64,000 bases of DNA from CAZUNO01 sp964621445 [NCBI: Candidatus Hadarchaeota archaeon] (GCA_964621445.1 CAZUNO010000001.1:102496-166495), one strand, 5' to 3'; shown: positions 24,617 through 33,640, counted from the stretch's first letter. Made by a program: numbers and translations. Notes: a model not told the origin generated them from the letters alone.

Positions 24617-26479
24617 ATGTGGCCCACAAAGCCCATGTTGGCGAACACTAGGGAGGAGCCCTTTTCTGACCGTGAATGGCTTTATGAGGTAAAATGGGAT
24701 GGCATTCGATGTATATTGCATATGAATGATGGGAAAGTGAGACTGCAGTCACGTAATCTGAAGGACATAACCAAGACCTATCCGGAGGTTGAAGAATCCA
24801 CGGATTTCCTGGATGCGGAATCAGCGGTGATTGACGGGGAGATCGTGGCTCTTGAGCCGTCGGGAAAATCCTCATTCAAACTTCTGCAAACGAGAATGCA
24901 TCTCCAGTCCGATGACCGAATAAGATCTGGCATGAAAAATATCACCGTAACCCTTTATGCCTTTGACCTGCTGTACCTGGATGGTCAAATGATTATGGAT
25001 AGACCATTGGAGGAGAGGAAGAATCTTCTCCAGCAGATCATGACCGAGTACCGAAGTCTAAAATATTCTGACCATGTCCAGGAGGAGGGAGAGGAATTCT
25101 ACCAGGCCGCGAGGGATAGGGGGATTGAGGGAGTAATGGCTAAGAGGATGGATAGCGAGTATAGACCAGGAATTCGATCCTCCCAATGGTTGAAGATCAG
25201 GATAGAGAAAAGGGAGGAGTTCGTAATAGGAGGCTGGACACCCGGGAGGGGGGGTCGTAAAGGCCTCTTTGGTGCTTTGCTGCTTGGACAGTATGATAAA
25301 AATGATCTACAATATTCGGGAAAGGTGGGAACCGGTTTTGGAAAAGAGGACCTCGAGGCCATTCGTAACAGACTAGAAGAATTGGAGATAAGTGAAAGGC
25401 TCTTTGTGGAGGATCCCGGAGAAAAGGGTGCCCGATGGACCAAGCCCGAGTTGGTTTGTGATGTCAGGTTGATGCAAAGGACGGATGAAGCGCTCAGGTT
25501 CCCGGTTTTCCTGGGATTGAGAGATGACAGGGACCCGAAGAGCGTTCGGGTCCCGGATAAACGGCCATCTGGAAACTCTAAGCTATCTGGCAGTTATGAG
25601 TTAGGGAGGGTTCATCTCTCGAATTCCGACAAGGAATTTTGGTCTCAGCGTGGATATACAAAGTTTGACCTGTTCAACTATTACTTGGAGATCTCCAAAT
25701 ACATACTTCCTCATCTTAAGGATAGACCCTTAACCCTTCACAGGCAACCCGATGGCACGGAGGATGAGGGCTTTTATCAGCGTAATCTGCCGGATTCTGC
25801 CCCGGATTGGATGGAATCGATAAATATTGACAGGGAGGACCAGGAGACCATTAGGGGGATATTATGTAGGGATCCAGAAGCTCTGGCTTGGCTTGCCAAT
25901 ATGGGTGCCATAGAGATTCATCCATGGCTGGCAAGAATCGATAGCCTGGAAAGACCTGATTTAATCATATTCGACCTGGACCCAGTCTACCCGGCTAGAT
26001 ACGCTGACTCATGTCAAGTGGCTCTAAAGATAAGGGACCTGCTTTTCCAAGTCGGTCTTAGGCCCTATGTAAAAACTTCAGGCAAGAGGGGGCTGCACGT
26101 GTACCTGCCGATAATGAGAAACCTAGATTTCGATCAATCCAGAGCCTTCGTGAGGGAGATTGGCAGAAGAATTGACGGGGATTTGGGGGAGTCCTTTACC
26201 ATGAGCAGGAAACCGAGCCAGAAGGAAGGTAAGGTGTTTATGGACCCGGCCCAAAACGGCTGGGGACGTAGCCTCGTTTCGGCTTACAGTCTTAGGCCTA
26301 CGGTTAAGGCAACGGTTTCAACACCGATAACCTGGGAGGAGTGTGGAAACTGCGTCAAACCAGAACGGTTCGATATGAAATCCGTTCCCCGGCGCCTGAA
26401 GAATGCCAAGGATCCCTGGCGGGACATGTTCCAGGAGCCCCAGGATGTTAAAGAGGTATTGGGCATCCCTTCGTTCTGA
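24617..26479 (+). CDS. ligD: ATP-dependent DNA ligase-polymerase (LigD-like, two domains)
   Basis: About 620 residues from ATG 24617; a TTG at 24596 overlapping the previous stop is an alternative. The N-terminal half is an ATP-dependent ligase: adenylated Lys in YEVKWDGIR, DGEIVAL, GVMAKRMDSEYRPG, WLKIR, and the OB-fold FVIGGWTPGRGGR. From about residue 330 on comes the primase-like polymerase domain of LigD (VHLSNSDKEFW, GYTKFDLFNYY, IFDLDP with the metal Asp pair, KTSGKRGLHVYLP). No phosphoesterase domain is present, and the order is ligase then polymerase. LigD repairs double-strand breaks by end joining, normally with Ku, but no ku gene is in this window. Confidence 0.9.
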   Translation: MWPTKPMLANTREEPFSDREWLYEVKWDGIRCILHMNDGKVRLQSRNLKDITKTYPEVEESTDFLDAESAVIDGEIVALEPSGKSSFKLLQTRMHLQSDDRIRSGMKNITVTLYAFDLLYLDGQMIMDRPLEERKNLLQQIMTEYRSLKYSDHVQEEGEEFYQAARDRGIEGVMAKRMDSEYRPGIRSSQWLKIRIEKREEFVIGGWTPGRGGRKGLFGALLLGQYDKNDLQYSGKVGTGFGKEDLEAIRNRLEELEISERLFVEDPGEKGARWTKPELVCDVRLMQRTDEALRFPVFLGLRDDRDPKSVRVPDKRPSGNSKLSGSYELGRVHLSNSDKEFWSQRGYTKFDLFNYYLEISKYILPHLKDRPLTLHRQPDGTEDEGFYQRNLPDSAPDWMESINIDREDQETIRGILCRDPEALAWLANMGAIEIHPWLARIDSLERPDLIIFDLDPVYPARYADSCQVALKIRDLLFQVGLRPYVKTSGKRGLHVYLPIMRNLDFDQSRAFVREIGRRIDGDLGESFTMSRKPSQKEGKVFMDPAQNGWGRSLVSAYSLRPTVKATVSTPITWEECGNCVKPERFDMKSVPRRLKNAKDPWRDMFQEPQDVKEVLGIPSF

Positions 26480-26554
26480 AGATGAGATCAAAAAGGAGCG
26501 ATTGCTTGAAACATTTGTTAGCTTGCCCGTGCCAGTGAGGGCAATAATTTCTAG

Positions 26555-27244
26555 ATGAGGAATCCGAAAGTGGTAGAGATAAAAGAGGTCAATGGATTCG
26601 TTTTCGATTTGGACGGCACTCTGGTTAATTCATTCCCTGGACATGTGGAGTCCTGGACCAGGGCCATTACAGAATTTGGTGTTTCGGCAACTGAGGAAGA
26701 GATAAGGTCTCAAATGGGAAAATCCAGCAGAGATATATCGAAAGCACTGATGGGTGGAGCAAGTCCAGCTGAACTGGAGGAGGCCTCGAGGCGCAAGGAT
26801 CAGATATATCTTAAGATAATTCCCGGTTTTCTGGAGGCAAAGGAGGGCTCCAGGGAAACCCTTGTAGAGCTTAGGGAAAGGGGTTATGAGATATCCGTGG
26901 CCTCCTCAAACCCAAGGGATGTAATCCAGAGAAGTCTGAAAACCGTCCGTTTGGCGGAACTGACCGGTCCCCTTGCCAGTCAAGATGAGGTAAATAATGG
27001 AAAACCAGCCCCTGACATGTTCTTGCTTGCCTCCCAAAAGATGGGTATAGAGGGACGAAGATGTGCTGCTGTAGGGGACACCGTATATGACATCGAATCT
27101 GCGAGAGGAGCTGAAATGTTAACGGTTGCCTACACCGGAGGATGCAACGAACGCTCCCAGCTAGAGGATGGGGGACCCGACTTTATAATCAGTGATCTTA
27201 GGGAGCTGTTGGACATTTTTCCTAGTAGGGCCGGAGAGCTTTAG
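26555..27244 (+). CDS. HAD-family phosphatase (phosphoglycolate phosphatase-like)
   Basis: 229 residues. HAD motif I is FDLDGTLVNS, motif II is VASSNPRD, motif III is the Lys of NNGKPAPDMF, and motif IV is AVGDTVYDIESARGA. The helical cap between motifs I and II is the C1 type seen in phosphoglycolate phosphatase and beta-phosphoglucomutase. Substrate unknown; house-cleaning or glycolate salvage are common roles. ATG 26555 lies 75 nt after ligD, possibly in the same transcript. Confidence 0.85.
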   Translation: MRNPKVVEIKEVNGFVFDLDGTLVNSFPGHVESWTRAITEFGVSATEEEIRSQMGKSSRDISKALMGGASPAELEEASRRKDQIYLKIIPGFLEAKEGSRETLVELRERGYEISVASSNPRDVIQRSLKTVRLAELTGPLASQDEVNNGKPAPDMFLLASQKMGIEGRRCAAVGDTVYDIESARGAEMLTVAYTGGCNERSQLEDGGPDFIISDLRELLDIFPSRAGEL

Positions 27245-27324
27245 GGTAATTGAGATGCCCTGGTTTTTCACAGGCCTGATGGAGGGCCTATTGATGCCTA
27301 GATTCCATAACGTGGCGATACAAC

Positions 27325-27909
27325 TCAACAAGATTTGATGCCGAAAATTGCGAGGCAGGGATTTCTTTTTCCGGTCAAGTCAAGCAATTTTTTCCAATAG
27401 GTCTTGGCCTCTGGGACGAATTTCTCTGAGGAAAGCATCTCCGTCAACCGATGTGAATCATAAAAACCGGTCGCACAGGGGTTTACCTCATCACTGGGCA
27501 CTAGGTTATCATCGACAAGGGCCACGAAGCAATAGTTGACCTCATGGGCCGCCGGCGAGTAAGTGGGATTGTCAAATGCCTTGATCAGCCTGTGATTCTT
27601 GCTGACAACGGAGACTCCTACCTCCTCCTCAAGTTCTCGCATGGCCTCCATACGGAGTATAGGCCCCGGTTCGGATAATAGGCCAAGATCGAACAGCACA
27701 TGTCCAGATGCTGAATCGGTGTATGCACCAGGATAGGTTGGGCGAGACAGGGATCGTTTCTGCACCAGATATTCTCCATTCTCATCGAATGCCAGGACCC
27801 TTACCACCAGATGATCCAGGGTGAGGTTATGGGCATTTTCCCGGGGGAACGGGTAGAAGCTTCCATTGCGCCCTACACATGCTAGTAGCTCGCTTTCATT
27901 AGATCTCAT
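27325..27909 (-). CDS. NUDIX hydrolase, type-1 IPP-isomerase-like
   Basis: 194 residues. The NUDIX box is present in modified spacing: SGHVLFDLG, then RMEAMRELEEEVGV (R-E-L-E-E-E-V-G). DHLVVRVLAFDENGEYLVQKRS and TYPGAYTDSASGHV resemble type-1 isopentenyl-diphosphate isomerase and the YfcD-like group. It could be an idi enzyme for the isoprenoid lipids, but the catalytic TxxCSH Cys is replaced (TDSASGH), so a NUDIX hydrolase of a nucleotide or isoprenoid diphosphate is more likely. It follows the TIM-barrel gene by 13 nt on the same strand. Confidence 0.75.
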   Translation of the reverse strand: MRSNESELLACVGRNGSFYPFPRENAHNLTLDHLVVRVLAFDENGEYLVQKRSLSRPTYPGAYTDSASGHVLFDLGLLSEPGPILRMEAMRELEEEVGVSVVSKNHRLIKAFDNPTYSPAAHEVNYCFVALVDDNLVPSDEVNPCATGFYDSHRLTEMLSSEKFVPEAKTYWKKLLDLTGKRNPCLAIFGIKSC

Positions 27910-27922
27910 GTGATCCGCCTTA

Positions 27923-28738
27923 CTATAGCTGCATTATCATGTTCAGGCTGGAGGAGGTATCGGAAAGCATCTTCTCTGGAAATAGGTCGAAGGCACTAAG
28001 CTCAGCCACCAGGTAGCCATCATATCCTACCTTTCTCAGTGATTTAATTACCAGTTTCCAATTTACGTCCCCCTGCAGTAAGTAGGTGAATCCCTTAATG
28101 TTGCCTATGTCGGTGGAGAAGTCCTTCACATGAACGCAGGATATGAAATCGCCCAATATCTCTATCCAATCCTGGGGGTAACCAGAAACCAGGACGTTGC
28201 CCACATCGAAGTAGGCCCTAACGTATTCGCTTCCCACTTCATGGATATAGCTCCTAAACTCAAGAGGACTGAGGAGGAACTTGTTCCAAACATTTTCGAT
28301 GCCAATGTTAACGCCCAGGTTTTCGGCTTGGGGTGCCAGCTCTCGCAGGGCATTCTGGGAGCGTTGGTAGGCCTTTTGGTAGGTGACATTCTCATTTACC
28401 ACGGCCGGAACAACCAAAACGGTCTTGGCACCCAGTATGGAGGCGGCCTGCAGACTCTTCTCAATTGCTTCCATACCGCGTTTTCTTATGGCCTTCTCGG
28501 GGGAGGAAAGTGGAAATTTCCAGCCTAACCCGCTGGCTATGCTCGGGGCGTCGAGGTCGTAACTCTCGATAAGGTCCCTCTGGGATTTGATCTCATCTCG
28601 GGTTGTTCTCAAATCCAGTATGCCATTCTCCGATATGGCTAGTTCAATACCATCAAACCCGGCTTCCTTTGTCTGGCTGAGCATATCCTCAAGGGATGTT
28701 TTTTCAGGAAAGCCCCAGGCATTCATACCTTTCTTCAT
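27923..28738 (-). CDS. sugar phosphate isomerase/epimerase-like TIM-barrel protein
   Basis: 271 residues of the xylose-isomerase-like barrel (AP_endonuc_2 group): FDGIELAISENG at strand 2, GAKTVLVVPAVVN, NIGIENVWNKF (metal Glu), YFDVGNVLVSG (Asp) and CVHVKDFS (His), GDVNWKLVIKSLRKVGYDGYLVAEL (final Glu). These form one metal site for aldose-ketose or epimerase chemistry. Substrate unknown. It likely forms a two-gene unit with the NUDIX gene. Confidence 0.85.
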   Translation of the reverse strand: MKKGMNAWGFPEKTSLEDMLSQTKEAGFDGIELAISENGILDLRTTRDEIKSQRDLIESYDLDAPSIASGLGWKFPLSSPEKAIRKRGMEAIEKSLQAASILGAKTVLVVPAVVNENVTYQKAYQRSQNALRELAPQAENLGVNIGIENVWNKFLLSPLEFRSYIHEVGSEYVRAYFDVGNVLVSGYPQDWIEILGDFISCVHVKDFSTDIGNIKGFTYLLQGDVNWKLVIKSLRKVGYDGYLVAELSAFDLFPEKMLSDTSSSLNMIMQL

Positions 28739-28789
28739 ATAGACGCCGATTACCGGGAGCTAGAACATTCTAAAATGTGTAACGTTAGC

Positions 28790-30262
28790 TTAATCACTTT
28801 CCAGATCCTTCAATTTTGCGGCAATGATTCTATTGGTGATCTCCGGGTCGGCACTTCCCCTAGTTTTTTTCATAACTTGACCAACCAAGTAGTTACGGGC
28901 CTTATCCTGGACTAGAGCATCCTCCACGGCTTCCGGATTCTCCTGGAAGACATCTTCTACGATTTTCTCTAAATGTGATGAGTCACCAATTCTTTTCAGT
29001 TCCTGGTCTTCCACGATCTTTCTGGGCCGGTTGCCGGTATCAAGCATGTCCCGCATCACGCCTTTGGCCATCTTACCACTGATGGTCCTTTCATCAATCA
29101 TTGTTAGAAGCTCAGCAATGTGCTGGGGTGTTGTGGGAAGCTCATCCATTTCCATACCTTTTTCATTCATATATCCCAGGAGTTCGGTCATCAGCCAGTT
29201 GGAAACCTTCTTTGGCTCATCATAGATGGCGACGCATTCCTCGAAGAAGTCGGCCAATTTCTTGCTACCAGTTAGTACACCGGCATCGTATTCGGGAATG
29301 CCGTATTCGTCCTGAAAGCGGGCAGCACGAATGTCGGGCAGCTCCGGCATTGACTCCCCTGCCGAGTTAATCATGTTCTGGGTAATTTTGATTGGCATCA
29401 GATCTGGATCTCGGAAATAGCGATAGTCCTCCACGGTCTCCTTTGATCGCAGGGAAACCGTGATTTTCTTGGTCTCGTCGTAATGTCGGGTTTCTCGTTT
29501 TATGCTTCCACCTCTTCTCTTGAGGCTTCGCTGTCTGCTTATCTCAAAACTCAGGGCTTTCTCAACGCCCTTGAAGCTTGAGATGTTCTTTACCTCCACC
29601 GTCTTGCCCCCTCCCACCGAGATGTTGGAATCAAATCGCATTGACCCCTGCAGGCTTCCATCCGTGATGCCCAGATGTTCGACGATGTTTCTAAGCTTTT
29701 GGGCAAAAAGTCTGGCTTCCTTTGGCGAGGAGATATCCGGTGCGGTGACTATTTCACAGAGCGCAACCCCGCTTCTATTGTAGTCCACTAGCGTCTCCGG
29801 GCTTGTAGTTATAGATCCCTTGAACACGTTTCTGGCCGGGTCTTCCTCGAGCTGTATCCTCCATATGCCTATCTCTTTGCGCTGACCGTTTAGGTTAAGG
29901 TCTAGGTGGCCCTTCCTGGCGATGGTCTTTGAGCCATCCGGCGCCTCGTACATCGATATCTGGTAGTTCTTGGGAAGGTCGACGTAGGTATAGTTCTTGC
30001 GGAAGAAGGATGAAAATTTAGGTATCTTACAGTTTAGGGCATGGGCGATCATTAGCGCCATTTTTATGGCCCTTTTATTTGGCACTGGAAGGCTACCAGG
30101 TAATCCTAGGCAAACCGGACATACGCAGGTATTGGGGTCACGGTTTCTGTAATCAGCTGAACATCCACAGAATAGCTTAGTCTTGAGCTTGGTCAGCTGT
30201 ATGTGGCATTCCAGCCCAATTTTTACCTCCTTATCCTCAATTTGGGTTGATACCGCTTCCAT
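28790..30262 (-). CDS. gatB: Asp-tRNA(Asn)/Glu-tRNA(Gln) amidotransferase subunit B
   Basis: 490 residues, full length. The cradle domain signature KIGLECHIQLTKLKTKLFC starts it, followed by a four-Cys zinc site (CGCSADY, CVCPVCLGLPGSLP), the VDYNRSGVALCEIVT and RFDSNIS motifs, and a YqeY-like helical tail that grips tRNA. With GatA and GatC it transamidates mischarged Glu-tRNA(Gln) or Asp-tRNA(Asn); gatA and gatC are not in this window. The start at 30262 follows a TATA box at about 30291-30302 shared with the divergent DUF92 gene. Confidence 0.95.
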   Translation of the reverse strand: MEAVSTQIEDKEVKIGLECHIQLTKLKTKLFCGCSADYRNRDPNTCVCPVCLGLPGSLPVPNKRAIKMALMIAHALNCKIPKFSSFFRKNYTYVDLPKNYQISMYEAPDGSKTIARKGHLDLNLNGQRKEIGIWRIQLEEDPARNVFKGSITTSPETLVDYNRSGVALCEIVTAPDISSPKEARLFAQKLRNIVEHLGITDGSLQGSMRFDSNISVGGGKTVEVKNISSFKGVEKALSFEISRQRSLKRRGGSIKRETRHYDETKKITVSLRSKETVEDYRYFRDPDLMPIKITQNMINSAGESMPELPDIRAARFQDEYGIPEYDAGVLTGSKKLADFFEECVAIYDEPKKVSNWLMTELLGYMNEKGMEMDELPTTPQHIAELLTMIDERTISGKMAKGVMRDMLDTGNRPRKIVEDQELKRIGDSSHLEKIVEDVFQENPEAVEDALVQDKARNYLVGQVMKKTRGSADPEITNRIIAAKLKDLESD

Positions 30263-30290
30263 GCTCTATTCCTTTAAAACGGTTCGAAAA

Positions 30291-30302
30291 AAGCTTTATA
30301 TG
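30291..30302. promoter_or_regulatory. TATA element between divergent gatB and DUF92 genes
   Basis: GCTTTATATGTG on the plus strand reads CACATATAAAGC on the minus strand. Both orientations contain a plausible TATA box at the proper distance: 29 nt before the gatB ATG and about 42 nt before a TTG start (30344) of the DUF92 gene. A single nearly symmetrical element may drive both directions. Confidence 0.35.
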
Positions 30303-30343
30303 TGTCTCTTCCCGAAGCTGGTTTCAGGAAAGTAGGGATAATA

Positions 30344-31099
30344 TTGACATTCTTCGGATCAATTGCCGAAGAAACACTAGTAAGGCTTCTTCTGGGGACG
30401 GCTCTTTGCACTGCATTAGCCTATGGGGCTAGGAGAAAGGGAGCCCTAAACAGCAGCGGTGCCATCGTCGCCTGGCTTCTTGGGATATCCATAGTTGGGT
30501 TAGTAGGTTTGAGCTGGTTAATCATCATACTGGTATTTTTCGTCGTGGGTGCCATTTCCACCAAATACAAGTACGGGATGAAGGAAGAGATCGGGGTTGC
30601 TCAGGATAGGCTCGGTGCCCGGTCCTGGAGGAATGTCATGGCCAACGGGATCACCCCTCTGGCTTTCGTAATATCCGAGTTCATCTATCCGGGAGCAATA
30701 TTCTTGGTGGGATATCTGGGAGCGGTTTCAGCGGCCCTGGCCGATACGGTATCCAGCGAGGTTGGGCTTACAAGTGCTAGGGACCCCAGGCTGGTGACCA
30801 GCTTCAAGAAGGTGAAACCAGGAACCCATGGTGGCATCTCTCTCCTTGGAACCGGGGTTAGTCTTCTGGGATGCCTTCTTCTTGGAGTAGTTGCCTGGTA
30901 TATGCGAATGGAGCCCGTGAACTGGGAGCTAATCCCGATTATGGTCTTCTGCGTAGTAGGTGGCATGTTAGGGTCATTGGCCGACAGCATATTAGGAGCT
31001 CTATTTGAAAGGAAACAGAAGATGTCCAATTCACAGGTGAACCTTGTGGCCACATTGGTGGGTGGCATTGCGGCGATTGCAGTTTATCTTACGCTCTAA
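30344..31099 (+). CDS. DUF92-family integral membrane protein
   Basis: 251 residues from TTG 30344, preceded by AGGGAT; a GTG at 30302 would place the start inside the TATA element, so the shorter form is preferred. There are about six or seven hydrophobic helices. Family blocks: RRKGALNSSGAIVAWLLG, ADTVSSEVG (conserved Asp/Glu), KPGTHGGISLLGT, GSLADSILGALFE. DUF92 proteins include plant VTE6, which phosphorylates phytyl phosphate; archaeal members may act on isoprenoid phosphates for lipids, but this is not shown. It overlaps the trm5 stop by 4 nt on the opposite strand. Confidence 0.85.
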   Translation: MTFFGSIAEETLVRLLLGTALCTALAYGARRKGALNSSGAIVAWLLGISIVGLVGLSWLIIILVFFVVGAISTKYKYGMKEEIGVAQDRLGARSWRNVMANGITPLAFVISEFIYPGAIFLVGYLGAVSAALADTVSSEVGLTSARDPRLVTSFKKVKPGTHGGISLLGTGVSLLGCLLLGVVAWYMRMEPVNWELIPIMVFCVVGGMLGSLADSILGALFERKQKMSNSQVNLVATLVGGIAAIAVYLTL

Positions 31100-32187
31100 C
31101 TTTCATCTCTCAGGGTTGCATCGGCAACGAAAATTGATTTTGATGGAGAGTATGATTCAACCTTTCTCAGGTCCTTTATTTCCAGATCCCATTTATGGTT
31201 AAGCTCCGTCCTAATTGTCTCTAAGGGATTATCATTTTCCAGTAGGCGGTAGTAATGAACGGTGCCCCCCGGCTTTAGGGATTCGAGAGCCGGTACCAGG
31301 TAGGTATTTGAGGATTTGGGTAGATTCATTATCACCCTGTCTGCTTTCCCCTGAAGATAGGCGATTCTTGGTGCTTCCTTCCCGGCGTCCCCAAGTATTG
31401 CGGTTACGCCACTCGTGCCGTTCATCCGGATATTACGGATAAGGTGCTTCATAGCGTGGGGGTTTATGTCGATTGCGAAAACCCGGGGTTCTTTTTCCGA
31501 TCTTGCAGCAATGGTGATGGAGAAGGGACCGACGCCAGCGAACATGTCTATGATGATATCTTCATCGTTGCATAGATTTCTGACCCTTTCCCTCTCCGTG
31601 GAGAGCCTAGGGTTGAAAAAGACATTGGAGAGATCAACGGAAAACTCAAGGCCGTTTTCCTTGTGTACGGTGCTAAGATCCCGTTTACCGGCTATGACTT
31701 CAAGTTCTTTTACCCTTTTCCTGCCCAAGGTGGGTGATCTCTTGACGGCAATGGTTCTAACCGGGAGCCATCTCAAAAGAACGTCCCCGATATCGCTCTT
31801 TATGCCTGAAAGCTCCGATGGCAATTCGATAACCGCTATACCTCCAATTATGTCATAAGAGCTGCCGATTAGTTCCAGTTCATGGGGGTCGAGCAGATCC
31901 TCCAAAGCCTCTTTAATGCATCTGGGCTTTTTACTCCTGGGTTGGAACCGGCGGGTTACCAGTTCCGCGCCTTTAAAGGATAATTCCCTCCTCACATCCG
32001 CTCCCTCCTTAACCGGAAAAATAACCTTTTCGCCCTCTCTGATTACCTTCTTTGACCCGTCGAGCAGTTCCAAAGAGGTAAGCATGCACTTGAGGTCCTC
32101 GGCCGCTTCTCGGTCAACCATGAGGCCTTTCGAGCATGGTCCTTCCATCCATATGGCCTCTACCGTGGCGCTAATAATTGTCATCAA
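31096..32187 (-). CDS. trm5: tRNA (guanine(37)-N1)-methyltransferase Trm5
   Basis: 363 residues. The D1/D2 part has YDIIGGIAVIELP and TIAVKRSPTLGRKRVKELEVIAG. The class-I methyltransferase domain has VDLSNVFFNPRLSTERERV, the AdoMet loop IIDMFAGVGPFSI, FAIDINPHA, GDAGKE and the catalytic MNLPKSS. Trm5 makes m1G37 next to the anticodon, preventing frameshifts, and in archaea also supplies the first step of wyosine. It is a usual single-copy archaeal gene. Convergent with the DUF92 gene. Confidence 0.93.
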   Translation of the reverse strand: MMTIISATVEAIWMEGPCSKGLMVDREAAEDLKCMLTSLELLDGSKKVIREGEKVIFPVKEGADVRRELSFKGAELVTRRFQPRSKKPRCIKEALEDLLDPHELELIGSSYDIIGGIAVIELPSELSGIKSDIGDVLLRWLPVRTIAVKRSPTLGRKRVKELEVIAGKRDLSTVHKENGLEFSVDLSNVFFNPRLSTERERVRNLCNDEDIIIDMFAGVGPFSITIAARSEKEPRVFAIDINPHAMKHLIRNIRMNGTSGVTAILGDAGKEAPRIAYLQGKADRVIMNLPKSSNTYLVPALESLKPGGTVHYYRLLENDNPLETIRTELNHKWDLEIKDLRKVESYSPSKSIFVADATLRDES

Positions 32188-32314
32188 CTTGAACCAGGGT
32201 GATCCTAGGGACGTAAGAGTAATAAGAAGTAAAAAGAGGTATGAAAATTGGATTTCGATGGGATCGCAGGAAGAAACGCCCCCCTACTGGAAATTTGGCG
32301 CCACTAGGTCAGAT

Positions 32315-33541
32315 ATGGGTAAAATATTTGTTTTGATTGGGGCGGTTTCTCTGTTTCTATCATGCTGCTTGGCTTCCGGGGAGAAGATCAATATCCTTTT
32401 GACTGGTCACTTCCAGGACCATTCCAATCAGCTCCCCAAATTTTTCCGGGAGGAACCGATCATAGAATATACAGGCGTGCCCACAAGAGGGGTTAAGGGT
32501 GGGATGGAAGTGTTGATGAAATTCATTCGTCAGTATTTTCCGAGGTCCTACCAGGAGATGAAGGAATATGACTTCATTTTCCTAAACTCCCCGGAGTATT
32601 ATGTGTTCACCACCAAGCAGGACAAGTGGATGCACGACGCAGTTTTGGAGGGGGCGGGCGGATTTAACGATGCCAGTGTTTTCAGCGTGATAACACAGAT
32701 ACACGGCGCCTGGGCCGCATCTCTTCTCCAGCAAGCATTCCCCAATGATGCCCCAGCAGTGGTGGCCCGAGGGGGCGGCGGGGAAAGTCCCCTAAATTAC
32801 TTTGCAGTGGTCATCAACAGGAATTTCCCGGACCCGGTTTTAACCCCCTTTATACCCTACGGGGTGGAGCAGGTGCCTGGCGACTGTTCCAGGTACGTTA
32901 TCCCCAGGGAGACCGCAGGGACCCTGGCCTGGCAGGTTGGGAATTTCCCTGGACATGGCAAGGTGCCTTTTATCGTGGTGTGGGATTACGGTGAGGGGCG
33001 GACGGTGACCACGGGGTCCTGCCTACATGCCACGGGTGGCTGGTTCAGCCGTCCCCAGAGCAGCTCCGACAACCAATACGCGGCGGAGATCTTCATGAAC
33101 CTGATCTTCTATTGCACGGACCGAAACCTGATTCAGGATGTGGAGGTCTTCCATAGATTGAAGTCCACGTTCAGGGAATTCAGGAACAAGATGGCAATAC
33201 TGATATCTCTAAAGGACTTCGTGGAGAGATTTGGAGCAAATACCCATAAGGTCCAGCAGAAGATATGGGACCTGGAGATCATGGAGGAGAAGGCCAGAAA
33301 CCATTATCTGAATCAGGAGTTTGTGGAGTGCGAATCAACCATGAACCAGGCCTTCGATTACTTCTCGGAAGCAGAAGAGGCAGCGAAGAAGCTGAAGGAA
33401 AGCGCCCTGTTATGGGTTTACGTAATAGAGTGGGCGGTTACCACGTCCGTCCTTCTCATATCCAGCTACATACTCTGGACGCTGATGGTAAGGAGGAGGC
33501 TCTACCAGGCGGTTAGAACCACCAAAATGCAGGAGAGTTGA
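32315..33541 (+). CDS. exported, C-terminally membrane-anchored protein, paralogue B
   Basis: 408 residues from ATG 32315, chosen because it begins directly with a signal peptide (MGKIFVLIGAVSLFLSCCLA); the open frame extends upstream but antisense to trm5. After the signal comes an alpha/beta domain (INILLTGHFQDHS, YDFIFLNSPEYYVF, AFPNDAPAVVARGGG, KVPFIVVWDYGEGRT, CLHATGGWF). Then follow a charged helical stretch (about 310-365), one transmembrane helix near residues 370-392 and the tail MVRRRLYQ. It is paralogous to the left-edge gene at 2-1054. The alpha/beta part resembles GATase1/ThuA-like folds, but no Cys-His-Glu triad is evident. Function unknown. A terminator hairpin follows at 33583-33604. 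Confidence 0.8.
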   Translation: MGKIFVLIGAVSLFLSCCLASGEKINILLTGHFQDHSNQLPKFFREEPIIEYTGVPTRGVKGGMEVLMKFIRQYFPRSYQEMKEYDFIFLNSPEYYVFTTKQDKWMHDAVLEGAGGFNDASVFSVITQIHGAWAASLLQQAFPNDAPAVVARGGGGESPLNYFAVVINRNFPDPVLTPFIPYGVEQVPGDCSRYVIPRETAGTLAWQVGNFPGHGKVPFIVVWDYGEGRTVTTGSCLHATGGWFSRPQSSSDNQYAAEIFMNLIFYCTDRNLIQDVEVFHRLKSTFREFRNKMAILISLKDFVERFGANTHKVQQKIWDLEIMEEKARNHYLNQEFVECESTMNQAFDYFSEAEEAAKKLKESALLWVYVIEWAVTTSVLLISSYILWTLMVRRRLYQAVRTTKMQES

Positions 33542-33582
33542 GAAGGGGGTCCGCCATTACAATTGGAATTTTTGGTAATGCG

Positions 33583-33604
33583 GACGACTATTGGTCGTCT
33601 TTTT
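33583..33604 (+). terminator. hairpin-T5 terminator, overlapping a larger upstream hairpin
   Basis: GACGAC-TATTG-GTCGTC followed by TTTTT forms an intrinsic-type terminator 42 nt after the paralogue B stop. A second, longer stem (GTCCGC-C-ATTAC with GTAATGCGGAC, 33549-33585) shares the bases GAC at 33583-33585, so the two stems cannot both form fully. Confidence 0.55.
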
Positions 33605-33640
33605 GAATGAACCTGAGTGATTAAGTAATGGGGTATTCAT

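Noticed and set aside
31916-32314. N-terminal extension of paralogue B by 133 codons
   Set aside because: The extension is antisense to trm5, while a proper signal peptide begins at 32315.
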